Positions 1-12,132 of a stretch of 64,000 nt of DNA are shown in pieces. The notes under the pieces are model-generated. The model did no database searches and was not told where the DNA came from. It was given only the letters and a program-made list of their open reading frames with translations. This stretch comes from Haliclystus octoradiatus. Lineage: Eukaryota; Cnidaria; Staurozoa; Stauromedusae; Haliclystidae. The stretch's first letter is position 1; each line of letters starts with the position of its first letter. The position numbers and the translations under genes are program-made. The stretch is taken from NCBI GenBank assembly GCA_916610825.1, contig OU744448.1:17855936-17919935 (forward strand). The letters are read 5' to 3'.

Positions 1-354
1 TCGGATCTCAATTACAAATGATCCCGAATTAACATTTGATGGCTGTGTATAGGAATTTAACACTAACCGACTACATATGCTTTCTTAGTCAACGTAGGCG
101 TATCTATCTTCCTAATCTGATGAGTAAGCGTGATCAGCTAGGTGTGCCTAAAATCGTCCTGATTAATTGTTAATGAGTGGCAATAGGGGGAACATCCATC
201 AAACTATCGTAAGAACTTTGCAGATCCAAAAGCGTAGAAAATTTTAGAAAAAAGACAGAAATGTTTACTCTGGAATTCAATGTCATGATTATTACACACA
301 CGACTAGAAACATTGACAGACTTTTACGAACACTAAACATTATCGCTTTTACTT

Positions 355-1482
355 CTTATGGAATTTTCAAACGCATTCGATAGCTTACAACACGACATTT
401 TGCTACACAAACTTAAACTTTTTGGAGTAGGCTATTATTTCTAATTTAGGTCAATGACCTCCCTAATGTTATATCCAAGGGAGCTGTTGGACAATTTGCT
501 GACGATACACAATAACTATATAGTTACAAACCCAAAATTCCAGGCTCACTCTCAATCATACAAAATAAAATTTTTGAAGATCTCGTATCTATTGCATCAT
601 GGTTAATTCCAACTCTCTTCTACTTAATTCAAAAAAGACAAACATCATGGCAATTGGCCACAAAAAAGTTCAGAATACGCAGCTGCTCGAGTTAAAAATA
701 AATGATGATGTGATATCGTATGTTAAACAAGCCCGATATCTTGATGTCATCTTTGACTGTGAAATGAGTTACAAAAAGCATGTTAATCAGAGTATCAAAA
801 CAGCTACATACAGATTGTCTGCCATTACAAAGCAAGGGAACTACATTTAACCAAAATTATTTAACATATTTGTAGATTCTAAAATTGTACAACCAAACAT
901 AGATGCTTTAGATGCATGGTCAATTTGTAACAAAACTACATTACATAAAATTCAAGTCAGTATTCAAAACTGGGCTGCGAAGTTGACAGCGAGGAAAAAA
1001 AGTACGATAAATGGACAGTTTGTTGAATGAATTAAAATGGTTAAACATTAAAGAAATTGTTGAATTACGTACAGCATGCACTGCACATAGTTCAACACTA
1101 GGAGGAAATGGAGAATATTTGCAGTCATTATTTTGTAAATCAAATTCAACGTATGATACTCAAAATCACTTACACATTCTTCCACGAGTTTCCACAGACC
1201 GTGGAAAAAATCTTTTGCTTTTCGAGGTGCCGAATTAATGAACAAATATCAAACATTCGAACATCACTGTAAATGTAAATATTAAGGGAAAAGTAAAAGA
1301 GATGTTAATGAAATCTATAATTTTGTAATTAAATACCGAAAAAACAACAGACAGGCATCAAGAAACAATTGCTCATTAAATAGTTAATCCCATGAACTGT
1401 AATGTTTTTAAATGCATATAGCGCAATCAATGTATCAAGTGTTCAAATGCCTTTGAAATAAACTATTATCTATCTATCTGTA
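355..1482 (+). mobile_element. Degraded non-LTR retrotransposon (reverse transcriptase 3' half)
   Basis: This is a dead LINE. Reading across several frames gives an RT palm segment with a SNAFDSLQHDILL motif near 360-400 (the usual D-x-SKAFD block), then a FADDT catalytic motif at 494-508. Next comes the post-RT stretch at 599-850, with the LLLNSKKTNIM and QARYLDVIFD blocks typical of CR1/L2/Jockey-like elements. A C-terminal domain at 1011-1240 carries LLNELKWLN and LPRVSTDRG. Frames change several times and stops interrupt the palm, so it cannot encode an active enzyme. The 3' end is a LINE-type tail: AAATAAACTATTATC followed by a short TATC microsatellite ending near 1482. The exact clade is not resolved by eye. 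Confidence 0.8.
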
Positions 1483-1983
1483 TATATAACTCTATATCTA
1501 CTCATGCAATCATTTTTAGATTAAAACGAGATTCAGCCTCAGTATCGTACAGATAGTTGTTGATATATGGACCTGATGTTTAGCTACTCACCGCCTTTTG
1601 TAAAGTATTGAAAAATATATTGCATGGATAACAGTAGAATATGTTCAATGTAATAATACAACATTGTTCTGATGAAGAAAACGCAGCGACAATATGCATG
1701 TTTACAGAAGTGTTTATATCAAGCCATTGTATAGCTTAATTAACAATGAAATAATAGTTGATATACATAGTACATAGTAATTCAATTTGATAAAATTACA
1801 AACTAAGGTGTGTAGTAAAAACAACATTTTGCTTCAATAGTAGGCTATCTATCACCAGTCAGTTCAAGATCCAATATAGTGCTCTATAAATGGAATCGAT
1901 TGTAGTTATGCGGTCACAATTGTCTAAAATATTCATTATAACATACATTATAATGGAGGATTCGAAATTAGGAGGATTTAAGG

Positions 1984-2312
1984 GAGGATTAGCTCAGATG
2001 GCAGAGCAACCGAACTTCAGAACGGATCATATCTGATCGACTGTGGTTCGAATCCCCCGAAGGTCAACTCAGCCTTGACTTTATCTGAAACATCAACTGA
2101 GTACCATATAAAGCCGATTTTCCACCGCACCAAAAATGTCGGATGCAATGGTTCAGATGGAATTGCATTGTGAGTAGCTGCGGCGCAACGTTGCGCATTG
2201 ACAATCGAGACCTTTCTGCAATGAAATCTGTTGAAATTGATCTGCAGTGTCGCGGCTGAGGTCAACAAAGAGCGTTTAAAATCATTGCTCTCAGCGAAAA
2301 AGCCACTCATCT
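1984..2312 (+). mobile_element. tRNA-derived SINE, copy 1 (with head)
   Basis: The left end is tRNA-like: an A box (TTAGCTCAGATGG, 1989-2001) and a perfect B box (GGTTCGAATCC, 2045-2055) at normal spacing form an internal RNA polymerase III promoter. A body of about 240 bp follows. The same head and body recur in reverse orientation at 39305-39629, and part of the body at 62520-62665. This makes it a dispersed family rather than a tRNA gene. An open frame on the minus strand across the body (2017-2310) is incidental. Confidence 0.8.
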
Positions 2313-4040
2313 AGAAATAGGGCGACACCATCTACATTACTTTATAACATACGTCTTAAACACATTCAGTATTAATGAACACATACACAATATGCCCACG
2401 GGAATAATTATCAATTCTTTAGAAATATTCACAGTGGTTCAAAACGGCCAATATGTATGTGAGGTTCCCAATATTTCATGTTTTCATCCCGGTTTTCATC
2501 AAATTTTCTCAATTATTTTATTTTCCATACCAAAAATGGTTGAATAAATTTAAAATACATTTGTGTGGATGACTGTGAGGACTTATAAAATAGATAATAC
2601 GAAATATCTCCAGTCTTTTATTATTCATATGACAGTTTCTCAGTCCACATTATTTGGTCTCATTTTGAAGGCTTTGAAATAACTATTTATAGTGCTTATA
2701 CTAATATTATCACAGTTGTTTACATTGTGTTAGGCGAAGTAGGTGTTATATATCCTAATTATTTGATAAAGTGAAATAGGTGAAACAATCTTCCTAAATA
2801 TAGGTGACATAATTGTTTTAGTCATAGCTATATACCCGCCTTACATTTTTTCATTCTTAGAAGACGACTAACTTCTTAATTTGTATTTTTGCTTAATTAT
2901 TTGTTATTAACTCAAATTAGAAAAAGTGCAGTAAATCTAAAATGTGAGCTGCTTTCGTGCAATGTGGTAACCAGTTACTTGCGTCATCTTCATCAATTTT
3001 TACAAATCATCCTGATTTTCAAATGATCAAGTTTTTGTATTGTGATAGATAAGTTCAGTCTGTTTAAACGAAAATAATGCGTCGGTGTTTCTTATTTCTA
3101 GTCTTTTACTTTTCAGTTTATGTCTCATTTATCGAGACTTATTGCAGTCCACTTAATTCTAACTTGTAGACAAATTCATTATTAAGAATCACAAACGCAC
3201 CCTGTACTATTTTATTCCAAATATTCAAAATGTATTTAAAACAGAATTGAAGCAATTCAATAGATTGTATGTGTTGGAAGAAAGGCATCTATTAATATTT
3301 ATAGAGCTGTTTAATCTGAATCCTCATTCTGTTGTTTAATAGTAACAATAGGCAAGGAAATAAGCTAATAATAGGCGGTCTTAAAGTTTGTTGAATTATT
3401 GAGAAGCCAGATACTTTTGAATACTACATCCCACTAATATAATAATATCGAGACGCTAAATCTAATTCATGTGCCCCCATCAATATTGTTCCGATTGAAA
3501 ACATTGATATGGGTATCTACTTGTATAGTTCTAATTTATTTATGTTATCGCGTTAAATAGCAAAATAATGCAAATGAATTGTTTTAATGCTTCGTGATTT
3601 TGTAATTTTTGAACGAAACTGACTTAAGATCGAAGTAGTTGCTACAGTATACATTTCCCTTGGCAACCGGAGCGAGTGCTTCAATCTGTTGCTAATTAAT
3701 AATGTATAGACTATTTCGTAAGCAGCTAACTCGTATGGATTAATCACAATGCAAAGATCAGCAACACGCTTACATATGTGGAATGACCGTCGACGTTAAT
3801 TGCAGACCATCAACACGTAAGTTGGCAGATATAATCTCAGCAAAGCAATAATTTTAAATATGATTTTATCGATTAGAAGCAGTTTGACTGCGAGAATAGC
3901 CAGTGTTTCATCTTTGTCACTGATTGTAACAGCGCAAGGAGCTTAGATATCCGTCTCAATCTCATTCTATTTTTGTTTTGTCTATTGCAGATATAAAGAA
4001 ACTGGTCACATTTGTTAAACTGAAGACTAGGATAGGACTG
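2313..4040. other. AT-rich intergenic region upstream of opsin 1
   Basis: No coding exon, RNA gene or clear repeat was recognised here. Just before the opsin coding region a pyrimidine-rich tract ends in a good splice acceptor (TTGTCTATTGCAG, AG at 3989-3990). A non-coding 5' exon may therefore lie somewhere in this stretch, spliced 56 bp upstream of the start codon. Confidence 0.4.
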
Positions 4041-4046
4041 ATGATT

Positions 4047-5150
4047 ATGGCTGATCGTTTCGTATTCATCATTTGCAGTTGCTACGCAATCGTACTATTA
4101 ACCACTGGGACGTATATCTATCTTGTGGCACTTTACTTTCAAGCAAGAAAATTAAGAAAACGAAATACATCTGTAAATAATTTGTTAACCATGGGGTTTT
4201 ATGTGGTGAACGCAATCCAGATATTTGTAGCTTGTCCCTTTCTAGTTACATCATCATTGAACAGTGGATGGGCGTTTGGAGAGGGGGGCTGTCGGTTCGA
4301 AGGATTTCTTATTCATTTCACAGCAACAACATCAATTGGTTATCTGTCATTAGCAGCTATTGATCATCATAGAGCTATTCGAACAGACTCTGCACTTATA
4401 CGTGATACGTCTAAAAGGAAAAAGGTTTTATATTGTCTTTCACCAGTGATCTATGGCTTAGTTTGGGCAACCCCGCCCCTCTTTGGCTGGTCATCATATG
4501 TACTTGAGGGTATAGGAATAGGCTGCTCTGTTAGATGGACTGATGAGAATCCGATTGATTTGTCATATACCATGACCATAATGGTGACAAGTTTTGCGTT
4601 GCCGTTATTCGTCATTGCAATTGTCTATCTTAGAATTTTCGTGTTTGTAAAGCAACATAATCGTCAGTTTAATCTATTACTAATTCGTATGAACGCTAGC
4701 ATTTTGTCACATCGGGGCAGTTTCAGTATTAAAGCTGTTTCAAATCAAAAGAGATTGGCTAAAATGACTATCTCTTCAGTTGCATTATTCTGTATATGCT
4801 GGACGCCCTATGCTGTAGTCTCGCTTTACAGTATATTTGGTTCTAACTCATACAGAGGTCATGCAGTTGTAACCACAATACCATCATTGATAGCCAAATC
4901 AACAACAGTGGTGCAAGGCTTCATGATGGCTAAGCCGCCTTTAATTTGTAATCTAAAGAAAAAGTATCGGTCGGTGTTTCGAATGACCCCGTCAGAAGGA
5001 GGAAAAAAGCAAGTAAAGAACTCATTGAATGATAAAGATACCGCTAATGACAGTAATCATAACGTTGTGCTTGGAAAACATGAATTTGATCTGCCAAGCG
5101 AAGATTATCTATTAAGAATGTTATTGGAATCAACTGAGACAGATCTGTAG
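4047..5150 (+). CDS. Opsin-like seven-helix receptor 1 (RGR/retinochrome-like type)
   Basis: This is an intronless gene of 367 residues. I start it at 4047 (MADRF), because this aligns with the start of paralogue 2; an ATG at 4041 and upstream in-frame codons look like UTR. Seven hydrophobic helices are visible. Opsin hallmarks are the disulfide cysteines C82 and C160, retinal-binding lysine K284 in PSLIAKS (bovine K296), CWTPYA in helix 6 (W252, P254), and PPLFGW followed by LEGIGIGC in loop 2. Glu occupies both counterion positions: E85 (bovine 113) and E154 (bovine 181). Oddities: the E/DRY motif is DHH (106-108), NPxxY is replaced by QGFMM (290-294), and the Asn of helix 1 is missing. The N-terminus is about five residues with no glycosylation site. 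The PxLIAK context and lost NPxxY resemble RGR/retinochrome-type opsins more than visual ones. A light-driven retinal isomerase role is inferred, not shown. The exact opsin subfamily is uncertain. Confidence 0.88.
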   Translation: MADRFVFIICSCYAIVLLTTGTYIYLVALYFQARKLRKRNTSVNNLLTMGFYVVNAIQIFVACPFLVTSSLNSGWAFGEGGCRFEGFLIHFTATTSIGYLSLAAIDHHRAIRTDSALIRDTSKRKKVLYCLSPVIYGLVWATPPLFGWSSYVLEGIGIGCSVRWTDENPIDLSYTMTIMVTSFALPLFVIAIVYLRIFVFVKQHNRQFNLLLIRMNASILSHRGSFSIKAVSNQKRLAKMTISSVALFCICWTPYAVVSLYSIFGSNSYRGHAVVTTIPSLIAKSTTVVQGFMMAKPPLICNLKKKYRSVFRMTPSEGGKKQVKNSLNDKDTANDSNHNVVLGKHEFDLPSEDYLLRMLLESTETDL

Positions 5151-5524
5151 AAATAGTGTATAGTATAATAGATGAATGCTATATATGGTTTTAACACAAG
5201 TAATGCATGCAGTTAGACATTATTATGTATGTAAACCAAGCAACAATTTATGCAAATAAGGCTATGAAATATTATAAATTAGAGAGAATACTGTTGTCAT
5301 TTTACACCTCTTATGCCTAGTTTATACAGCGTGCCAGCAGCGCACCTCGCCAAGGGTGTCGGGGCTCGTTGCTGGCGCGGTGATTTCAGGTTTCAAATCA
5401 TGCAGCGTGCTGTAATTTGGTGCGTTTTATATGGGGCTTTAGATTATTTTCTTGAGCGCCAAAAACTCAACATAGCTGGCGTGAGTACGAGTGTCTTGTG
5501 CATGAAATCATTGCTATTATCAAA

Positions 5525-8500
5525 TACTAGCAACGAGTGTAGTCCATAATGGACCTTCTATGATAAAACTTTCAGATCACTTATAATTAAACAATTGACT
5601 AAGCTGACTATCGCTGTATAATACGGAGTATGAACTCTGGAGGAGATCATGAGACACAATACGCATTGAAACGATGTAGCATTAATCAATACATCTTAAT
5701 CATTCCTTTGATAAAAGTTTAATTTATTTTACATCAATTGAGTCGATTGAAATGTATAATTTAACGTAGCTATATCTACATAGAAAAACTTTATTTTATG
5801 TGCTGAAAGGAGGCCAGAACACATTAATTATTATAATTACAAATACTTGGTCAAATTTCGAAATCTGAAACTATCCATAAAAAATCACTTCAAATCCGAT
5901 CCGATCCGAAGACCTAAAATATTAATCCGAATCTGACCCGATACGATCGGATCGCGTTCGGTTCGGATTCATAAATCTTTATTGCAATATATACAACACT
6001 AATGTGCTGTTCACAAAATAACGCCGTCAAAGTGTGGCCAGTGAAACTCGTGGCATTGCATGCGATACATTCAATATTAAATTAATTTAGCTTCAACAAG
6101 ACACATGGTCCACTGATTTCTGTTATTAACATGATCAAACGATATCTTTTGTTAATTAAAAATGATTTACTGCTTCATATTAAATAATAATAAGAAAAAT
6201 CGTTGATAAAAGGTTGCCGAATGGCGGATTTGAACTGACGACCCTGAAATTATTATACAAGAGCATTAACCAATTAGCCACTCCGTTACTTACTCATATC
6301 AGCGCTTTAACTGACCTTATAAACAAACCTACTGCTTCGACAACGTATTATTGAACAAGGCCGACCCACGCGCGTGTATTGAATTTCAAATTATATATAT
6401 GATCTGAAAATATTATGATATGATACTATATGAGTCTATATATTTTTGATCTTTGCAATCTCAGCAAATATGCCTGTGATTTTCATGGCAGTCTATCAAA
6501 ATACTAAGAGTTCGTTGAAAATAAAATTTTATAAGTAAAAAAAAGATCTGAAAAATTGGTCTGATAGTGGTTCTTGTTATCAAATTTTCCAGAATAATAG
6601 CATCAACATTCTTTTAAAAGGAAATAAAATTCTATAATAATCGCTATACTAATTCGATATTGATATTATGTTACATCTTGTTTTCAATATTTCTACGCGC
6701 TAATTATAATACATTACAGATGTCGAATGAAAGAAAAGATGATCATGAATAAATTAATTATTTTGATAGAAAAACGAAAACAACTCATTTTGCCAGATTC
6801 GTGATATGCATATTTATTCAGAATTTATTGAAACGGACGCGATGGTTTATAGAGTTGAAATGTTTAGTGCAGCTTCAAAGATATAAAATACCACAGCCGA
6901 TGGTAATATTTAAATGCTCATGTTATGATGTCTGACGAAAAGGATAATTTACTATGTAGAAAATGAATCTACTTTACCATGCATTTGATCACGATATGAA
7001 ATGATCATTTTTGTCAGAATTATTTCGAATAAAAGACAATCTTTATTTTATTCTTATCGGGCGTACATTCTCTTTCGATAAAATATGGTTGTTAACTTAT
7101 TATTGATTGGTGTATTAACTCAGAGAACCCGCTATTATGTATTTAAATGTTGTTCGGAGATTATGCCGCTCGTATAGTTTTTATTTGGATCTCATTTGGA
7201 AAATGGTAAGTAGTATTTTAATAAATATTGTTTGCTATGATCGATTATTTCATGCAACCTTTTCGCCTTTTATTTTTGTAACACAAGGTTTGTTACACTC
7301 ACCCAAACTGTATTAACTATTTAAAAATGTTTTTAAATTATGTTTTTGTGCTTTTAAATTCAAAGCAAAGTTTTTGAACGCTGAAATTATTATAATTATT
7401 ATTATTTATCACAAATCATACGCTAAATTCAATTTAACTTTGTTAAATTTGATATACCTGAAATTAACTTTATTAAATGTTGATCAACGATAATAACAAG
7501 ACACCGCTATTTTTATTCTCGAAACTGTAGTAACATACTGTGTCTTATTCGTATAGCAAGTCAACAAAATGAAATTTTAATTTTAATCGATGCCTATAAT
7601 TCCTTCGTTAATTATGGAAGCAAAATCTGAAAATAAAAGCCTACAATTCCTTCCATACAATAAATGCCTGCCTGCTCAAAACCAAATGATTCATATTTTT
7701 ATATTAAATAATAAATTATAGAAATACTTTTGTGCAATGCCTTGATTAATTCTAAACTCTATAATTTTAAACTGTAGACAGATAATCTATTCGAACTTTG
7801 AATATTTTTCGAATTGATCGAACGCCAACGTCATTTTGAAAATTCTTGCCAAGTTAATTTGTTTTTATGCCCCGCGATAGATTATTCATTTCAAAACAGA
7901 TTGTTTGCTCAGTGTTCTCACAAGTTATATATCAAAATAGCCTTTTTAAAAGTGAAATGTTTTGTATCTCGATTTTGGTAAAAGTAATGAACGGCATTTG
8001 GTTTCATTATTAAATTAAATTAAGACCTAAAGTCTCTTTAATTTCATAGCGTTTGTGCCGCGCTATATGTATTGCTGATATCAACACTACATGAAATAGG
8101 TCTACGTTTCTTTGATATCAAAACATATTTTGTCTGGCCTAGTTATATTGGTAATTCAATGTAACTCAGTATTTCGTATTGTTTTAATTATCATAAAACT
8201 GATTCAGTTTTAAGTTTCACTTGTTCAAACAATTTACACGCAGCTTTTAAATTCAAAGCAAAATATTTTTGTTCTGGGGATTTCAATTTGACTTCGATTT
8301 GGCTGCCCGCTAGATTATCGACCTATGAAATTTTTCAAAATCTCTGAATTTTTTAATGCAAGGATATAAAATAAAATATCTGATGAAGTATATTATTTTA
8401 AAACAACGTCATAGACCCATACTTTTCATACAACAAATTTGTTACTGTACACGGTTATCTCGACACAAATGTTTGCATAATTTCCCGACAACGGATTATC

Positions 8501-8598
8501 CGTATTATATCGCCAGTAAGACGTACATAGGTCGCGGACAGACACAGAAATATCGAAATATCGAAATATCGAAATATAGAAATATAGAAATATAGAAA
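5525..8598 (+). repeat. 3,074-bp direct tandem repeat, unit A
   Basis: The unit begins at TACTAG and is followed without a gap by unit B, which starts 3,074 bp later at the same hexamer. The two units remain collinear over their full length with scattered substitutions and short indels. Landmarks include a GATCCGATCCGA-rich segment near 5900-5965, a tRNA-like segment at 6213-6289, and a terminal GAAATATC/GAAATATA minisatellite (8546-8598). No conserved open frame is shared convincingly by the two units, so I regard the unit as non-coding. Confidence 0.9.
6213..6289 (-). repeat. tRNA-Ile(AAT)-like sequence in unit A
   Basis: On the minus strand this reads as a tRNA-like segment: a D arm (GGCTAATTGGTTAATGC), an anticodon arm whose seven-base loop would present AAT, and a B-box/T-arm region CAGTTCAAATCC. 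The acceptor ends do not pair properly, so a functional tRNA is unlikely. It is better read as a tRNA pseudogene or a SINE head carried along in the duplicated unit. Confidence 0.5.
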
Positions 8599-11500
8599 TA
8601 CTAGCTATGAGTGTAGTCCATAATGGACCTTCTATGATAAAACTTTCAGATCACTTATAATTAAACAATTGACTAAGCTTTCTATCGCTGTATAATACGG
8701 AGTATGAACTCTGGAGGAGAACATGCGAGACAATATGCATTGAAACGATGTAGCATTAATCAATACATCTTAATCATTCCTTTAATAAAAGTTTAATTTA
8801 TTTCACATCAATTGAGTCGATTGAACTGTATAATTTAACGTAGCTATATCTACATAGAAAAACAATATTTTATGTGCTGAAAGGAGGCCAGAACACATTA
8901 ATTATTATAAATTACAAATACTCAGTCAAATTTCGAAATCTGAAACTATCCATAAAAAATCACTTCAAATCCGATCCGATCCGAAGATCTAAAATATTAA
9001 CCCAATCTGACCCGATACGATCGGATCGCGTTCGGTTCGGATTCATAAATCTTTATTGCAATATATACAACACTAATGTGGTGTTCACAAAATAACGCCG
9101 CCGTCAAAGTGTGGCCAGTGAAACTCGTGGCATTGCATGCGATAGATTCAATATTAAATTAATTTAGCTTAAACAAGACACATGGTCCACTGATTTCTGT
9201 TATTAACATGATCAAACGATATCTTTTGTTAATTAAAAATGATTTACTGCTTCATATTAAAAAAAATCGTTGATAAAAGGTTTCCGAACGGCGGATTTGA
9301 ACTGACGACCCTGAAATTATTATACCAGAGCATTAACCAATTAGCCACTGCGTTACTTACCGACATAAGCGCTTTGACTGACCTTATCAACAAACCTACT
9401 GCTTCGACAACGTATTATTGAACAAGGCCGACCCCCGCGCGTGTATTGAATTTCAAATTATATATATAATCTGAAAATATTATGATATGATACTATATGA
9501 GCCTATATATTTTTGATCTTTGCAATCTCAGCAAGTATGCCTGTGATTTTCATGGCAGTCTATCAAAATACTAAGAGTTCGTTGAAAATAAAATTTTATA
9601 AGTAAAAAAAAGATCTGAAAAATTGGTCTGATAGGGGTTCTTGTTATCAAATTTTCCAGAATAATAGCATCAACATTCTTTTAAAAGGAAATAAAATTCT
9701 ATAATAAATCGCTATACTAATTCGATATTGATATTATGTTACATCTTGTCGTCAATATTTCTACGCGCTATTTATAACATTACAGATGTCGAATGAAAGG
9801 AAAGATGATTATGAATAAATTAATTATTTTGATAGAAAAACGAAAACAACTCATTTTGCCAGATTCGTGATATGCATATTTATTCAGAATTTATTGAAAC
9901 GTACGCGATGGTTTATAGAGTTGAAATGTTTAGTGCAGCTTCAAAGATATATAATACCGCAGCCGATGGTAATATTTAAATGCTCATGTTATGATGTCTG
10001 ACGAAAAGGATAATTTATTATGTAGAAAATGAATCTACTTTACGATGCATTTGATCACGATATGAAATGATCATTTTTGTCAGAATTATTTCGAATAAAA
10101 GACAAACTTATTTTATTCTTATCGGGCGTACATTCTCCTTCGATAAACTATGGTTGTTAACTTATTATTGATTGGTGTATTAACTCAGACAACCCGCTAT
10201 TATATTTAAATGTTGTTCGGAGATTATGCCGCTCGTATAGTTTTTATTTGGATCTCATTTGGAAAATGGTAAGATGTATTTTAATAAATATTGTTTGCTA
10301 TGATCGATTATTTCATGCAACCTTTTCGCTTTTTATTTTTGTAACACAAGGTTTGTTACACTCATCCAAACTGTATTAACTATTTAAAAATGTTTTTAAA
10401 TTATGTTTTTGTGCTATTAAATTCAAAGCAAAATTTTTGAACGCTGAAAATATTAAAATTATTATTATTTATCACAAATCATACGCTCAATTCAATTTAA
10501 CTTTATTAAATTTGATATACCTGAAATTAACTTTATTAAATGTTGATCAACGATAATAACAAGACACCGCTATTTTTATTCTCGAAACTGTAGTAACATA
10601 CTGTGTCTTATTCTTATAGCAAGTCAACAAAATGAAATTTTAATTTTAATCGATGCTTTAATTTTAATCGTTAATTATGGAAGCAAAATCTGAAAATAAA
10701 AGCCTGCCTGCTCGAAACCAAATGATTCATATTTTTATATTATATAATAAATTATAGAAATACTTTTGTGCAATGCCTTGATTGATTCTAAACTCTATAA
10801 TTTTAGACTGTAGACAGATAATCTGTTCGAACTTTGAATATTTTTTCGAATTAGTCGAACGCCAACGTCATTTTGAAAATTCTTGCAAGTTAATTTGTTT
10901 TTATGCCCCGCGAAAGATTGTTCATTTCAAAACAGATTGTTTGCTCAGTGTTCTCACAAATTATATATCAAAATAGCCTTTTTAAAAGTGAAATGTTTTG
11001 TATCTCGATATTGAGAAAAGTAATGAACGGCATTTTGTTTCATTAATAAATTAAATTAAGACCTAAAGTCTCTTTAATTTCATAGCGTTTGTGCCGAGCT
11101 ATATGTATTACTGATATCAACACTACATGAAATAGGTCTACGTTTCTTTGATTTCAAAAAAATATTTTGTTTGGCCTAGTTATACTGGTAATTCAATGTA
11201 ATTCAGTATTTCGTATTGTTTTAATTATCATAAAACTGATTCATTTTCAAGTTTCACTTGTTCAAACAATTTACACGCAGCTTTTAAATTCAAAGCAAAA
11301 TATTTTTGTTCTGGGGATTTCAATTTGAATTCGATTTGGCTGCCCGCTAGATTATCGACCTATGAAATTTTTCAAAATCTCTAAATTTTTTAATGCAACG
11401 ATATCAAATAAAATATCAGATGAAGTATATTATTTTAAAACAACGTCATAGGCCCATACTTTTCATACAACAAATTTGTTACTGTACACGGTTATCTCGA

Positions 11501-11612
11501 CACAAATGTTTGCATAATTTCCCGACAACGGATTATCCGTATTATATCGCCAGTAAGACGTACATAAGTCGCGGACAGACACAGAAATATCGAAATATAG
11601 AAATATAGAAAT
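8599..11612 (+). repeat. 3,074-bp direct tandem repeat, unit B
   Basis: This is the second copy of the unit at 5525-8598, somewhat shorter because of small deletions (for example near 10650-10700). It ends in the same GAAATAT minisatellite. It carries the same tRNA-like segment (9280-9356). Immediately downstream, 11615-11720 holds short TGATATATAAACAGACAG duplications and a TATG-rich microsatellite. Confidence 0.9.
9280..9356 (-). repeat. tRNA-Ile(AAT)-like sequence in unit B
   Basis: This is the duplicate of the tRNA-like segment in unit A, with a slightly better anticodon stem (CTGG opposite TCAG) and the same loop and B box. The acceptor stem again fails to pair, so it is not called as a tRNA gene. 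Confidence 0.5.
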
Positions 11613-12132
11613 ATTGTGATATATAAACAGACAGTATTATTAATATAAGTAGATATAAGTAGATTGTGATATATAAACAGACAGTATTATGTATATATAT
11701 GTATGTATATAAGTGATAAGTGATACGTGGGAGAGATAATTTCGCACCAAAATTTATAATTTACTTGTAAAGGATAATTAGTTATGGCAATTCCTTATAG
11801 TTGTGCAATCACTGCATTGTGAGCTCATTGCTTGGATTTACGCCCAGATTCACGACATACAGCACGATGCCATCTATAATTGCAAACGACATCACCATGG
11901 CAATCGATTCTAAAACTAGACCATTCATTTTATTTTAAATACTCAACCCCAGGTCTACCTAAAAATAGTGTTTCTGTCTATGTCTGGAAACCTAGCACGG
12001 CTTGGCTCGCTCAAAACCAGCAAGCCAGGATCAAGGCACTGAGCCGATCCAGTCAGACGAGCGCACCAAGAGAGTGCTTGAGAAAAATCCTGACGCGGTG
12101 CGCTGCTGGCACGCTGTATAACCTAGGCGTTA

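Larger units (their letters stand above)
5314..12129. mobile_element. 6.8-kb block with 33-bp terminal inverted repeats
   Basis: The left end (5314-5346) and the right end (12097-12129, reversed) match at 31 of 33 positions, both containing CAGCGTGCCAGCAGCGCACC. A TTA triplet lies immediately outside each end (5311-5313 and 12130-12132), consistent with a 3-bp target duplication of the PIF/Harbinger kind. GC-rich subterminal DNA follows on each side and differs between the two ends. No transposase reading frame was found. Most of the interior is the 3,074-bp tandem duplication. It could be one non-autonomous element that duplicated internally, or two nested copies that share their outer ends. 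Confidence 0.65.

Noticed and set aside
3978..4046. In-frame extension of opsin 1 upstream of the ATG at 4047
   Set aside because: It begins with a TTG inside what reads as a splice-acceptor tract, has no counterpart in opsin 2, and the paralogue alignment starts at MADRF/MTSYT.
5313..5549. 78-codon open frame after opsin 1
   Set aside because: It lies within the GC-rich terminal inverted repeat of the 6.8-kb element; the apparent coding content is from the repeat.
6213..6289. Functional tRNA-Ile gene
   Set aside because: The D, anticodon and T arms are tRNA-like, but the acceptor stem does not pair in either copy.
8356..8595. Open frames conserved between the two 3-kb units (also 11393-11608)
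   Set aside because: They are conserved because the DNA is duplicated, include minisatellite codons at the end, and show no protein family or codon signature.
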